Below are positions 35,986 to 51,710 of a stretch of DNA of 64,000 nt, piece after piece; positions within the stretch are counted from its first letter, which is position 1; every line of letters starts with the position of its first letter. The notes below the pieces were generated by a model. The model searched no databases, had not been told where the DNA came from, and saw only the letters and a program-made list of their open reading frames with translations. This DNA comes from Hydra vulgaris (Eukaryota; Cnidaria; Hydrozoa; Anthoathecata; Hydridae): positions 21,043,501-21,107,500 of the forward strand of contig NC_088920.1 of assembly GCF_038396675.1 (NCBI RefSeq). Direction: 5' to 3'. A program made the position numbers and the translations under genes.

Positions 35986-36626
35986 AGGGGAAAACCTTAA
36001 TGAATGGGACAAATATTGAATGGGACAAAATGAAATTTGCATAGAAGCATCTACGGTTGGCTATCCAAACTTATGTGGTACGAAGTGTTTGACACAACCA
36101 TTCAACAGACCAAATATTTATTTCTATTATAGTCTAAACATAATGGCATTGGATGTTATTGTGTTTTGAAGAACAATAAGTAATTTTTAAAAACAATTTT
36201 CTGTGTCTGATTTTGCAGCGATTACTAAAGTGATGGAAAATGCAACTTCATTTTTAAGCACCCAAATGTCTCTACTTTTTAAATTTGTAAAGGTTTTGCG
36301 GTTAGGTATTACTTGTTTTTAGCTTGTCCAGTCATTTGTGGATATAGTGGGAAGCTTATTGAATGGGACAAAGTATTGATTATTGAATGGGACTGTTGAA
36401 ACGGCCTGATGTGAAAAAAGCAGAAAAATATATTTCGGCAACTTAGTTATGGTCACACATAATTTTATTTTTAAATACGTTTTATCTTGATGTTAGAATG
36501 TGGTTCTAAACAAGTGTGACCAATGCTTTAGCTAAAATATATATATATAGCTAAAATAATATATATACTTAATTCTTGTTTTGTAGTTATTGTATTTGTA
36601 TACTTTTATGTATATCTATTTACAAG

Positions 36627-37260
36627 TAAGCGATCTTTAGCATGCACCAAAAGGAGGTGCCATAGATTTTAAAATTTACAGACTACGGAAAAATTTATTG
36701 ATATGAAATATGACGCAAAAATCGTCTTAACACAGTCCGAATAACTTTTCGTCACGCTTTTGAAATCAAAAATTTCGTACGAAGCTTGTTCTTTGGATAT
36801 TTACCAATATTTGTTTATTGATGGTATGGGGATCGATGGCTTGGAACGGAACTGGAAAACTGGAGTTTATTGATGAAATTATGGACTCTGAGGTTTATGT
36901 TAACATTCTCAATAAAAATCTTTTTGCTTCAACTTAAAAACTACAATTAGGGAAACATTTTATCTTCCAACAAGACAATGACCCTAAACATACGTCTAAG
37001 AAAGCTAAAGATTTTTTCATCCAAAAGCAAATTGAGTTACTTGAATGGCCAGCGCAAAGTCCAGATCTTAATCCAAGTAAACATCTCTAGTCTATTCTGG
37101 ATGTGGCACACAATGTCTAAAAAGAAAACAAGAGCAAAAGATCATGCTCCAAGAAGCTTGGGCTGATATCGACTCAGGTTGCTTATGCGTTATGGCAATG
37201 AGTTATCATTTCTTGATGCAAGATACCAAACTACTTGATATGCACTTCCTCTCTTCTTCC
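36627..37260 (+). pseudogene. Tc1/mariner transposase relict (DD34E type)
   Basis: VMVWGSMAWNGTGKLEFID is followed by VYVNILNKNL and, after a stop, GKHFIFQQDNDPKHTSKKAK and LEWPAQSPDLNPSKHL. These are the central and C-terminal DDE motifs of Tc1 elements: QQDNDPKHT holds the second Asp, and the expected Glu after SPDLNP is replaced by Ser-Lys. The N-terminal HTH is missing. TTTAGCATGCACCAAAAG at 36636 matches the ends of the small element at 41.97-42.09 kb and may be one terminal repeat. Confidence 0.7.
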
Positions 37261-37574
37261 TATTTGTAAAGACAAAAAAAAGATGAGCTTTGGAGTTGCC
37301 ATGATTGCTTCAAAGGATGTACAATGAAGTAATATTTTTTAAAATTTATACCAATGCAAAAACATTTTAAATGCAGTGCTTGAGTACTTTTTGGGAAAAG
37401 ATGTCACAAAAAAGACTGCTTTTAATCACTTTATGTTCCAGCTATACAAGAGCTCTAAAATAAATTTAGAGGCTGCATTAAAAGAAATTAACACTGAATT
37501 TAATGTTTTAAAACTGAGCATTTTTTTACTCCGGGTTAAAAATTGGTCTTTTCTATAGCTTAAATGTTGAGATT

Positions 37575-38899
<1,325 letters not shown>

Positions 38900-39019
38900 T
38901 ACCGTGAAATGTTGTTTCTTTGAACAGTGGGGTAACTTTGGAAAAAAACTTTGAGTAAAACTCTTTGATAGTTTTGTCCAAAGTTACCCCACTGTTCAAA
39001 GTAACAACATTTGATGGTA
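38900..39019. repeat. Foldback repeat with 43-bp arms
   Basis: The left arm (38900-38942) contains CTTTGAACAGTGGGGTAACT and the right arm (38977-39019) is its reverse complement, 40 of 43 bases matching. The 34-base spacer is itself partly symmetric (AAAACTTTGAGT, ACTCTTTGATAGTTTT). The short repeated phrase GGGGTAACTTTGGA parallels the sub-terminal words of pogo-type elements. Confidence 0.8.
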
Positions 39020-40756
39020 GTCTTGAAAAAATTGAACTACCTGGAGTCGTTAATAAAAGTTGTCAGTGATGAAAAGCAACGATACATGATCCTATTTTAC
39101 CATCAAAATTAAAATTCTTTGAAATGGTATCAGGAATTTAACACCTTTCTGAAAAAGGGTTTCAAACAGATAAACTTTTGGTACCAAAAGTTTATCTGTG
39201 ATTTAGTCAAAGACAATTTATCCTCAAAAATGCTGTAAAAAAAATGATGCACTTTATTTTCAAACTTGACATAAAAGACTTCAACTTTACATAAAAGCAT
39301 TAAAATTGGCAAAGAGATGCAGCATCATGCAAGAGAAGCAAGCAGTTGCTACTGCGAAAACTTACAAAAGAAAAAAAGAAAAAAAATGTGGCATTAAAGC
39401 AAAAAATTGTTTGCAGACTTGTTCAAAGTTAAATTGATTTCTTATCAAACAAGTCTGACAAGGTTGCCACTAATGCAGAAAAGTAAAGTAACTTTTAAGA
39501 GTAACTAAAAACTACACTTTTAAAAGAATGTGATAAAAAAAAAAAGTTATGTTAAAAAAAGTTTAAACAAAATAGGAAGATACTGAGTTTGATTTGATTG
39601 AAAAAAAGCTAAACAAGTACTAGACATTATTTTAAATGTGACATTTTCCTTTGATGATATTTTATTGTCATGTTAATAACGCCAAATTTTAGATTTTCAG
39701 TACTTAAAAAAGCAATTATTAATAAAGTTAATTTTTAAGAAATATTTTATGACTTAGGTTTTGTAGAAAGGTAAAATCCTCAAACACATAATTATTAGAT
39801 TTTTGGTATAGAGTTTTAAGTGAAATTATTATTTCAAACCTTTTCAACTTACATACTTTTTTTCATTTAAAAAAATGCTCTGACTGTTAAAAAAAATCCT
39901 GAAAAATTTTTAGGTAAAATTTGGGAAAGTCATGAATTTTTTTTTTCTGGAGGGTAATATCCTGGAATTTTATAATCAAATATTCTTGAAAAATAGGAAA
40001 ATAGTCCTAGTTAGTCATCAAATTTTGATTTTGTTATTTCTAAAAGACATGTTTTGCAGCTCTGGAAATAAGTTTTATAAGTTGCCTGTTAACCCCTTTT
40101 CTCACTTTCTCAGTAAATTTTTATTCAATTAATTTCTGCCTTAAGCTTTCTTGGAAGTGAATAAGTATAATAAAAAAAATTGCAACTTACAAGCTTTTTG
40201 TTTGTTATTAAATGTTTTTCCTTCCAATTAAAAAAATTCTTTGTAGTTCCAAATTTGCTGTGTCTCTTAGTTTATGATTCAAAAGTTAAACACAAGATTT
40301 CGGAGTTTAACTATCAATATCATTTCTAAGAACAAGCGACAAGAGGTCCATAGACTCTAAAATCAAAACATACATACTAATTTTAATATATGTTAATTTA
40401 TTTAAGGGAAATTTAAATATACAAAAAAATTTATCAAGTTAATATTTGTAAGTTGTAATTTAAAAAACACATAAGAACATATACAACACATAAAAAATAT
40501 ATTTATAGACCACAATACAATGAAAATATGGAAGAACATATACAACTTATAAGTAATGATATAATATACTAATAATATAAGTAATGTTCAAAAAGCTCAA
40601 AAGCTACTGAGAGTTAAATTTACCTAATTTTCAAAATTGTTAGAAAATTTTTTTTATAGTCCTTTATTAAAAACTCATGTGAAATGGTAAGAATGTAATT
40701 TTGTGAAAAATTTAGACTTATTTAGATTATTAAGATTTATTTAGACTTATAAAAAA
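39020..40756. other. AT-rich interior of pogo element 2 with a 17-bp palindrome
   Basis: A loop-free perfect palindrome centred on GGTACC lies at 39166-39199 (arm CAGATAAACTTTTGG and two more bases). Around it, plus-strand pieces (KIELPGVVNKS, KLKFFEMVSG, KQAVATAKTYKRKKEKK) look like a decayed basic protein tail, possibly the C-terminus of another pogo transposase. This is weak. The rest is featureless. Confidence 0.35.
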
Positions 40757-41110
40757 TTTATCTACATTAATGATCTTCTTGACAACCTTGTACCTAAAGT
40801 GGCTCTATTTGGTGACGACTCAACTTTATACTCCTGTCTTGACAAAAAGTATTCTTTTTTTTTGATCTTAGAACAGGGAGCCAATCTTGAATCTGATCTC
40901 ACTAAAGCATATTCTGCAACAGAGATGGGCTTGTGAAATTTAACTCAGTTATTTCATGCAAACAACTATTGCAATACTATCAACATTCCAATATCGATGT
41001 CATCAAAAATCGATAAATAGCAACCCTCTCTCTGGTGAATTCAATTCTTTACATCTTCATGAAATATCACTATTAGCAAATTCCACAAATGTGTGAAAAT
41101 TTACAGTATT
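40757..41110 (+). pseudogene. Jockey-like LINE reverse transcriptase fragment
   Basis: The frame reads IYINDLLDNLVPKVALFGDD, then STLYSCLDKK and LEQGANLESDLTKAYS. IYIND and the (A/G)DDSTLYS box are RT motifs of jockey-like elements; the catalytic YADD/FADD site appears as FGDD. It is a short fragment with downstream stops. Confidence 0.7.
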
Positions 41111-41340
41111 AGACAATTGCGACTTCCTGTAATTTTTTTAAAGTTTTTATTGATAAAACACAGTGTAAAAAAAAAAATTTTTGTTGAGTGATTTTCTATT
41201 AATTTTCATTAAATTATTATTGCTCTGTTCTTTAAGAACATTGAGCACTCTATTTGTAAAATACACTGACATAATATATTAATATATAAAATACACATAT
41301 ATTAATATATAAAATACACTAATATATAAAATACACTGAC

Positions 41341-41440
<100 letters not shown>

Positions 41441-41552
41441 AATTATGTTAGTGTATTTTACAAATAGAGTGCTCAATATTCTTAAAGAACAGAGCAACAA
41501 TAAATTAGTAAAAAACACTTATCTAACTTTTTTCTTCAACTTTAACTTTCAC

Positions 41553-41705
41553 CATTGCTGGATCATCAGGAAGAGTTCTTTCTGAAAAGAACTCTACCTG
41601 ATGATGGTGAATGGTGAAATTTATGCTCTACCTGATGATGGTGAATGGTGACTCTACCTGATGATGGTGAATGGTAAACTCTACCTGATGATGGTGAATG
41701 GTGAA
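41553..41705. repeat. ACTCTACCTGATGATGGTGAATGGT repeat, four copies plus an inverted lead
   Basis: Four direct copies of a unit based on CTCTACCTGATGATGGTGAA with ATGGT follow an inverted partial copy (TTCACCATTGCTGGATCATC, then AGGAAGAGTTC), giving a hairpin at about 41550-41615. It is sandwiched between two TA tracts. Confidence 0.85.
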
Positions 41706-41716
41706 AATTAAAGTTG

Positions 41717-41831
<115 letters not shown>

Positions 41832-41965
41832 GTAACAATAAAATCATCTTTTTAATAATAAATACGAAAAGCTTTTATAAAAAACTAATTTTATAAAATA
41901 ATAACGCTGATTTGACCATTTACTTTCTACAATTACATAATAATAACATAAACAGTTGGTAAAAA

Positions 41966-42094
41966 TTTTTTAGCATGCACTAAAAGTAGGTTTTTGTTGT
42001 TTTTGAATTGTTTTCCGTTTGCGCTAGCATAAATAACTTTCCAGGTCCGCAGTTTAAACAACTTTCACAAGCTACTTTTGGTGCATGCTAAAAA
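41966..42094. mobile_element. 129-bp inverted-repeat element (MITE)
   Basis: The left end TTTTTAGCATGCACTAAAAG and the reverse complement of the right end TTTTTAGCATGCACCAAAAG differ by one base and continue TAG. The inside is non-coding. The same end sequence occurs at 36636 beside the Tc1/mariner relict, suggesting one family. Confidence 0.8.
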
Positions 42095-42104
42095 TCGCTA
42101 ACCC

Positions 42105-42262
42105 TATTTACACACACACACACGCACACACACATATATATGTGTGTATGTCATATACTATATGTATGTATATGTATCATACATATATATATACATATAT
42201 ATATCAATATATATATATAATATGTATATGTATCATACATATACATACATATATATGTGTGT
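42105..42262. repeat. Mixed CA / TATG / TA microsatellite
   Basis: Runs of CACA, TATATATG and CATACATATA in a degenerate mosaic. Confidence 0.9.
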
Positions 42263-42351
42263 GTATTTTAATTATATATTTCATATTTGTATTTAAATAT
42301 TTGCATATTGCAAATATATTTGGTTTTTTGTAAAGTTTCAAATTTTATTTT

Positions 42352-44075
42352 AGATAAAACCAAACACAAAATTAATACGTAAAAACTCTTTAGATGTTGA
42401 AGATGCAGTCAAAAGTGTTTTTAAGAATATGTCCATACGAGATGCAGCTGAAATATATAGTTTATCAAAATCTGCAGTAGATAGAGCTGTTAAAATGGCA
42501 AGATGTCAAAAGCTGCCAGACTATAAACACATTGTAAACATTGGAAATAGAAAAATATTTCATCAATTGAGGAAAGTGCTATTTGCGAATATTTGCATAC
42601 ATCTTCAAATATGTGCTATGGCTTAACTAAATTACAAACTAGGCCTACAAGTATGGAATTGCATTAAACTCTAACAGTATTCCAGAGTCATGGCACCAAA
42701 ATAAAATGGCAGGAAAGCCATGGTTAGAAAGTTTTTTGATAAGACATCCAAAATTATCATTACGTAAGCCAGAAAAAGTTAGTCTTGCTTGTGCAACTGC
42801 CTTTAATGAACATACAGCGTCAATGTTTTTTAATAACTTGTTAGAAGTTCAATTAAAATATAAATTCAAACCAGAATGTATTTTTAACGCAGATGAGACA
42901 GGATTATTAACAGTAACAGATCCTCCAAAGATTTCTTCAACTCGTGGAACTAAGGGGGTTTCACAAGCTGTTTCAGCAGAAAGAGGTTCATTGGTGACAA
43001 TGTAAGCTTTTGTGAATGCTATGGGTAATACAGTTCCACCTGTCTTTATATTTCCGAGAGTAAACTACAAGGATTTTATGATAAGTGGAGCCCCAACAAG
43101 AAGCTTTGGGCTGTGTAACAAAAGTGGTTGGACGACAAGTGAGAACTTTTTAGTTGCAATGAAGCACTTTGTTTCCCATGCTAAGCCATCTGTGGATCAT
43201 CCAGTGCTGTTATTAATGGACAACCACGAAAGCCAAATTTCATTTGAAACAATAACATTTGCAAAAGAAACTCCTTGATTTTATTAACATTTCCAGCACA
43301 CTGCAGTCATAGATTGCAGCCTTTGCATGTTTCGGTGTTTGGTCGTTTTAAATCTTATTTTAGATTGGCTCAGAATGAATGGGTAGCCTCCAATCGAGGG
43401 AGAATTATTAACATATATATTTTACCTCAGCTAGCATGCACAGCATATAATATGTCGTTCACAATAAAAAATGCTTGCAGCGGGTTTTCTTAATGTGGGA
43501 TCTATCCACTTAATAGACAAATGTTTGGAGAAAGTGATTTCATATCATCTAGTGTTAGTGACAGGCCTCTTCCTGTCGAGCAACCAGAAAATAAACAACC
43601 AGATAATCAACAATCATATGAAAAAAATAAACAAGTTGATTCTTCAGAATCATCAGTCAAATTAGTTAGTCCAGAAACCATTCATCCGTACCCTAAAGCA
43701 CTCCCGAGAAAGAAGTTCTAAAAAAAGAAGACAGCAGGGTAAAAGTACTAAAACTCCAGAAAAGACAGAAAATAAGAGGAAAATTTTTGAAACTGGTAAA
43801 GTTAACACACAAAATCGAAAAAAAAAATTGACCTCAAAAGAGTGAAAGAAACAGAAAACTCTGATGCAGATTTTTTAATTGTGTCATCTGTAAAAAATGC
43901 ACCGGTAAACCAACAACAATAAAATACTTGTAAAATATGCAAATGCAACGGGAGAAATTTCTTTGGGCCTGCTTGGATTCAGTGTTTTACTTGTCAATGG
44001 TGGATATGTGGAAATAGTAATAATAACAGCAAAAACATTTATTATGAAAGCGAACAATTTGAAGTTGACTGTTAA
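42352..44075 (+). pseudogene. pogo-type transposase with C-terminal Cys-rich module, broken
   Basis: After a TTTTATTTTAG acceptor-like site comes LDVEDAVKSVFKNMSIRDAA and EIYSLSKSAVDRAVKMARCQ (psq-type HTH), then MAGKPWLESFLIRHPKLSLR. The DDE_1 core reads CIFNADETGLLTVTDPPKIS (first Asp), LLLMDNHESQISFETI (second Asp) and HRLQPLHVSVFGRFKSYF, where the usual QPLD is QPLH. PETIHPYPKALPRK matches pogo element 1. The end (43929-44070) has CKICKCNGRNFFGPAW and QCFTCQWWICG, a PHD-like cysteine pattern. Frameshifts and stops occur near 42610, 43003, 43275 and 43490, and the third acidic residue is lost, so it is inactive. Confidence 0.85.
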
Positions 44076-44810
44076 CATCTTCAACACTTTCTTTGATTTA
44101 TTGGTTTTTATTTCATGTACTTTGATACAATCAAAAATTGTTGATATTTGTATTTTGGTTAAACATAAATAAAAAGAATTTTTAAAATATCTAATATGCT
44201 TTGTTATTGAGTTTTTTGAAATAAACTAGATACTTTATATGGTATTATTTTGTTTATTTTTTTTTATTTTTTAATTTAACTTAGTGTTTCTGCAGGCAAT
44301 TACTCTTTTAAATATTGTAAATGTGTGATTAGTGGGATTTATATCAATGCATTTAATCAACGCTTTTTATTTCACTAAGTTAATTAAATCAATTTTAATA
44401 TACATATATTTTTTAATAAAATTATTTTAGGTTTGTCAATATATGCAGGCATTCTGCCGTATTTATAGCTTTTTCGGATTCCCTAATGGTAGAAACTACA
44501 CTTACTGCTTGACTGCCTTGAAACTTACTTAGGGCCTCTCTTCTTTATTAATTTTTTAGATTTGTCCCATTCAATAATTTTTTTAGTCCCATTCAATGAG
44601 TAGTTTTTAATGAATGGGACAAATGCCATGGTCCAATAAAACTCTTCTTCTCTACCAATACCCATATGCGGAATCAATTTTTTTGTTTTTGTTCATCATA
44701 GTACGAGAGTTAACAGTGATCAAACTATTTTCAAAGTAATTTTTAAACAAATTTATCAACCTCAAAAAATGCATTTTACGAAAACTGTCCCATTCATTAA
44801 GGTTCTCCCC

Positions 44811-45904
44811 TACATTGTAAAAAATGTCACGCCAAATTTATAAATGTCCCATCAAACTGTTTAAATTTCACACCACTTTTAAATCTTTACAAAGAAATGC
44901 TTTAAGTCGCTATAGATGTAAAATTAGTTTCAATTTATAGTTTTACTCGATGGGATCTAATAATTAAGCCGGATCTAGTAATCTACTATAGTAATATGAA
45001 TATAACTAATACGAATCTAAAGAATTGTTAAGATTGAAACTAATAAAACGTGGCGTGGTGAAATGTAATAAATATAAATATATAATAAATAAGTATAAAA
45101 ATATCGCAATGCTGTACAAAAAATATTCCAGTTGAAGTAAAATTATTTATTTTATAAATAGTTTTACGAGTAGCTTAATACAAAGTTATACTTAAAGTAA
45201 TGAAAAATCCGTGTGAATTCGTTTGTTTAATTTTTTTCTCCGTATGTAAGCTAGTGTGCGTATGAGAAATGAAGATTTCCGTACACACGTTAGCGCACGA
45301 TGGCGCGTACGTGTACAAGTACACGTTTTTTAGTGTAAAAGCATATTAAAAGAGGAAGCACATTAAATTATTTGCTTTATTCGTTTGGATAATATGCATT
45401 TGTAATTTTGGCAATTGAATGGTAGTTATCAAATATTTTGTAAATTATAAAAAAAGTTTTTTTTTTGTTTTTCCCTTTTATTTAGCCGTACAAATATTTA
45501 CAAGTTCCGTGTTTTATAATATATATAAAAATGGCAAGGACGAGAAAAAGACAGATTTACCTTATCACAAAGTCCCATGTTTTTTTCTAGCTATTATATA
45601 AATACGTTGTAACTAAAATTAAAAATTAAAAATGAGAGAAAAAAGCAAAATGTTTCAAAGAAGTTTATATAAAAAGCAAAATAGTTAAAGTATTTCAAAG
45701 TTGTTTTTAATAAAAGTTAAAGAAGTAATTTATTCTCAATAACATGAAGATTAACTTACGGTCATGCAATCCTATATATATTCAAATTTCAAAGTTGTTT
45801 ATTAAAGTAAAATTTTAATAAATCATTCAAGAAAACCAAAACCAACAGCAAAAAAAGAAAACATGAAAAATGAAAATTAAGGTTAATTTATAATCAGAAG
45901 ATAT

Positions 45905-45907
<3 letters not shown>
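44811..45907. other. AT-rich stretch, no gene recognised
   Basis: A short palindrome ACGTGTAC/GTACACGT is seen near 45309-45326. No domain-bearing frame is found. Confidence 0.4.
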
Positions 45908-46540
<633 letters not shown>

Positions 46541-46589
46541 AATGCTCTAAATCTATATAATTACTTTTTCATTATATAATTGAATATAA

Positions 46590-47903
46590 TGTATATAATT
46601 TTTTTTAGACCTTTAGACCTTTCCAGACAAACAAAGCATGCACTGATAGATAATTTTTAATTATAACATTTTTCTAGATAGATTTAAAAAAATTTCTCTG
46701 TTTTTTCGTTATTTAAAAGTGATAGTTTTAGCTTTTGTTTAAACTGTTCAAGAGTTGCGAGTGTTTTAATATCATTACTAATTATCTTATTCCATACATT
46801 ATGTCCTCTAACAGTTATTGAGAACTATTTTTTTCAGAAACGCTTTATACAATCGTTTTTTTTTTGATGATTTTATTATTCCTGGTGTAATCCAAGGGTT
46901 TATAAATGTTTTAGTATTAATAATTTTTGTTACCACCGGGAAAGCTTTATCATAGTGTTTTTTGAATATTCGAAGGAAACTGTTATAAGCAGTATCTGTG
47001 GTTTGAATTTGTAGAATTTTATCCCAGTTTTCAGAAAATAGAGAATTATTAAAAAGCTCCATAGAAATGTCATTATATATTCGATTTGTAATAATTATTT
47101 TTTTTTGAGGGGTGTGTTCGACACTTTATGCGCGATTATAAATATTGGGAAATGATCCGATATATCAGATATTATTATTCCAGTTTTTATTTTATTTTTT
47201 GTATATTCATTAATTATTATTTGATCAATTGAGGTTGCGCTATTCCTAGTAATTCGTGTTGGCTTATTTATTGTTGGAATGAACCCATTTTGAAATATGA
47301 TGTTCATAAAATTTTTTACATTTTTATTTGTGTCGTAATCAAGCGCATTATAATTAAAATCCCCAACAAAAAAGACACGTTTGTCACACAAAATTTTGTT
47401 TTTGATTAAATTTTTAAAGTGTTTTTCAAAAAATTTGTTATTGTCAGATGGCAGTTTGTACACAACATGTTCATTGATATTTTTAGTGATTTTATTTATA
47501 ACTTCGATCGTTAATGATTCGCAATCATTACTAATTGCACTAAATTCTGTTAGCGGTTTAAAATTTAAGGAGTTGTGGATAAAAATACATACTCCTCCAC
47601 CTATTGTCTCAGTATTTCTGACTTGATGAATAACTTTATAGTTTTGTAATTGAAAATTTGAATCTTTTTCAACTTGTTTATCGACACCAGGTCTCTGTGA
47701 GACAAATAATTTTAAAACTGATTTTAACACTATATAAAAAATCTTTAAATTTATCAAAATTTTTTTGAAAGCTCCTAATATTTAGGTGTTAAATAGAGAA
47801 CTCATTAATATCTATATCAGCAGAAAGATTAGAAATATCGAAATTATAATAAGAAGGGCATATGTTGCGAATTATTACATCAGTGTTAAAAAAATTAACG
47901 TCT
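46590..47903 (-). pseudogene. CR1/jockey-like LINE with reverse transcriptase deleted
   Basis: Reading leftward: DVNFFNTDVIIRNICPSYYN and a start of the APE-type endonuclease (LNIRSFQKNFDKFKD, near 47740), then SLTIEVINKITKN, FVGDFNYNALDYDT (catalytic GDFN), FIPTINKPTRITRNSATSID and ISDISDHFPIFI (catalytic SDH). NPWITPGIIKSSKKKRLYK (46860-46920) follows, and then directly the 3' coding end VWNKIISNDIKTLATLEQF (46700-46800). The RT domain between these is missing. The copy appears to continue on the far side of the 7.9-kb segment at 55801. Confidence 0.8.
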
Positions 47904-48490
47904 TCCCAGCAAACATGTCAGCGTTGAATCAACGTTGAAAACGGGTCGCAGCGTAGAAAAAGCGTTACAGTCACAAAAACAACGCGCTTTCAACGTTGAA
48001 TCAATGTTTGTTATTGTATACTAAATCGCGGTAAATTTAAACGTTGAATAAGCGTTGAAATTGTAACGTAATTTAGCTTCTCAAAAAAAGACGTTTATTC
48101 AACGTGGAATCAACTTACGCAAAAAGCCATTTTAATGACGATTCAAAATCTATGCTTCATCAACGTTAAAAATAAACCGCTTTTTAAACGTCACATTTTC
48201 AACGTTGAATAGGCGTATAAATATCAACTTATATTATCTTCTCAAAAAACCGCGTTTATTCAACGTTGAATTAAAAGTACGCAAATAATCACTGTAAAAA
48301 CGTCGCAAAGTTGAAGGTTTATCAACGTTAGACATTAGCTGCTTTTTCAACGTATTTAAGCTATTTATGAAACAACGCTTATTCAACGTTACATAAACCA
48401 ACGTTGAAAATGTGGTAGTTAAAAAACGTTGAAAAAGTGTTATTTTGCCAACGTTAATTAAACGTTGTTTTGAAAACGTTGAGGAAGTGA
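47904..48490. repeat. Left AACGTTGA array
   Basis: Words AACGTTGAA, TTCAACGTT and CAACGTTRA recur about 25 times, spaced 15-50 bases and in both orientations (the core AACGTT is its own complement). The array stops abruptly near 48490. Confidence 0.9.
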
Positions 48491-49387
48491 CACATTGAAA
48501 ATTATTGTCTCATTAACTAGCCATTACAAAAATAATTTGCCGTAAAGAAAAGGCAACGAAAACTTAATAGAATGCATGCAGATGGTATAAAAAAAATATT
48601 TTGATAAAGTTATGTTTTATAACTTCTTTTTATTGCGGCTAATTTAAAACTTTTAGATTTTGCATCAAATTGTATATAATATACATAAATCTCAGAGTAT
48701 ATTCGGTTTATTCAGGTTATTTTTGTTGATGATTTATTTATTTGAAAATGACCATTTTAATAAATTGCAAAGTTGTATTAAATATGTTATCTCTAAGTTA
48801 AAAATAGCACTTAATTTTAATAAGATTCAGATGTTTTAAGTAATATCAAAATTATTAAAACATAATAAGTCAGACTAAATTTAGTCTGTTCACAGACTAA
48901 TTTTTTTAATTATTTGAAAAACTTTAAACACCTTACCCTAATTATCAAGCAAATATTCAGTATAAAATCTTCAACCAATAGAGGTAAGAACGGCTAGAAA
49001 GTATGCATTATTAAGTTTTTTTTATATAAAAACACGTTTGGATAAGAAACTTTATTTCCATTTTTTTGAAAAACTTCTAATTTTAATAGGAAAAGTATTA
49101 AGTCCTAATTATAGAGTTGGTGTTGTATATTTAATTCTAACATTTATTCTTTATCATACATTTTTATTTCTTTTAATAATATGTATTTATGCATATATAT
49201 ATGGGTAAATTTATGAATATATATAAAAGAAATATATACATTTTATATATGTATTTATAATGTTTATATTTCTAGTCCTAATTTTAGAGTTGGTGTTGTA
49301 TATATAATTCTAACATTTATTATTTATCACATACCTTTGATATGTATTTTTATTTATTTTAATATTATGTATTAATGCATGTAATTA

Positions 49388-50265
<878 letters not shown>

Positions 50266-50349
50266 AATAAAACAAATGATGCCTTTTTTTAAATGATATA
50301 TTACAATGACTTCACAATCTTGGGCTTAAGTTGTTTATTTAAAAAACAG

Positions 50350-50511
50350 ATTAAAGCAGAGGCAGTTGCTCTATGTTGTTGGGAAGAAGATGGTTGGTTA
50401 TTTTTGTCAACTGGTGTTCATGCAATGAAAGCTGCCTATAATAGTTTTCCAATTGATTATTCATGGAACAATCTTAGAGTTAAAAGATTTAAAGTTACTG
50501 GAGGTCATTAA
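50350..50511 (+). CDS. Coding-like terminal exon, protein unknown
   Basis: An AAAAAACAG acceptor is followed by 53 codons and a TAA. The peptide (KAEAVALCCWEEDGWLFLST, then GVHAMKAAYNSFPIDYSWNN and LRVKRFKVTGGH) has four Trp, balanced composition and a base content clearly richer in G and C than its flanks, which is unusual for chance frames in this window. AATAAA-type signals follow within 100 bases. I do not recognise the family. No partner exon is seen. It lies inside the AACGTT-bounded segment, so it could be host sequence, captured sequence or part of the element's own gene. Confidence 0.45.
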   Translation: MKAEAVALCCWEEDGWLFLSTGVHAMKAAYNSFPIDYSWNNLRVKRFKVTGGH

Positions 50512-51568
<1,057 letters not shown>

Positions 51569-51710
51569 GTATAGCATTAACATTTTTGATAAATTCAGAA
51601 CTCTAACAATAAAAACAAAATTATTTACGTTGAAATCTACATAACTTCAAAAATTGTTTTTTTTTTAAAATTTGATTATAATCAAGAAAAAAAATATTTA
51701 TAGTTTTTTT

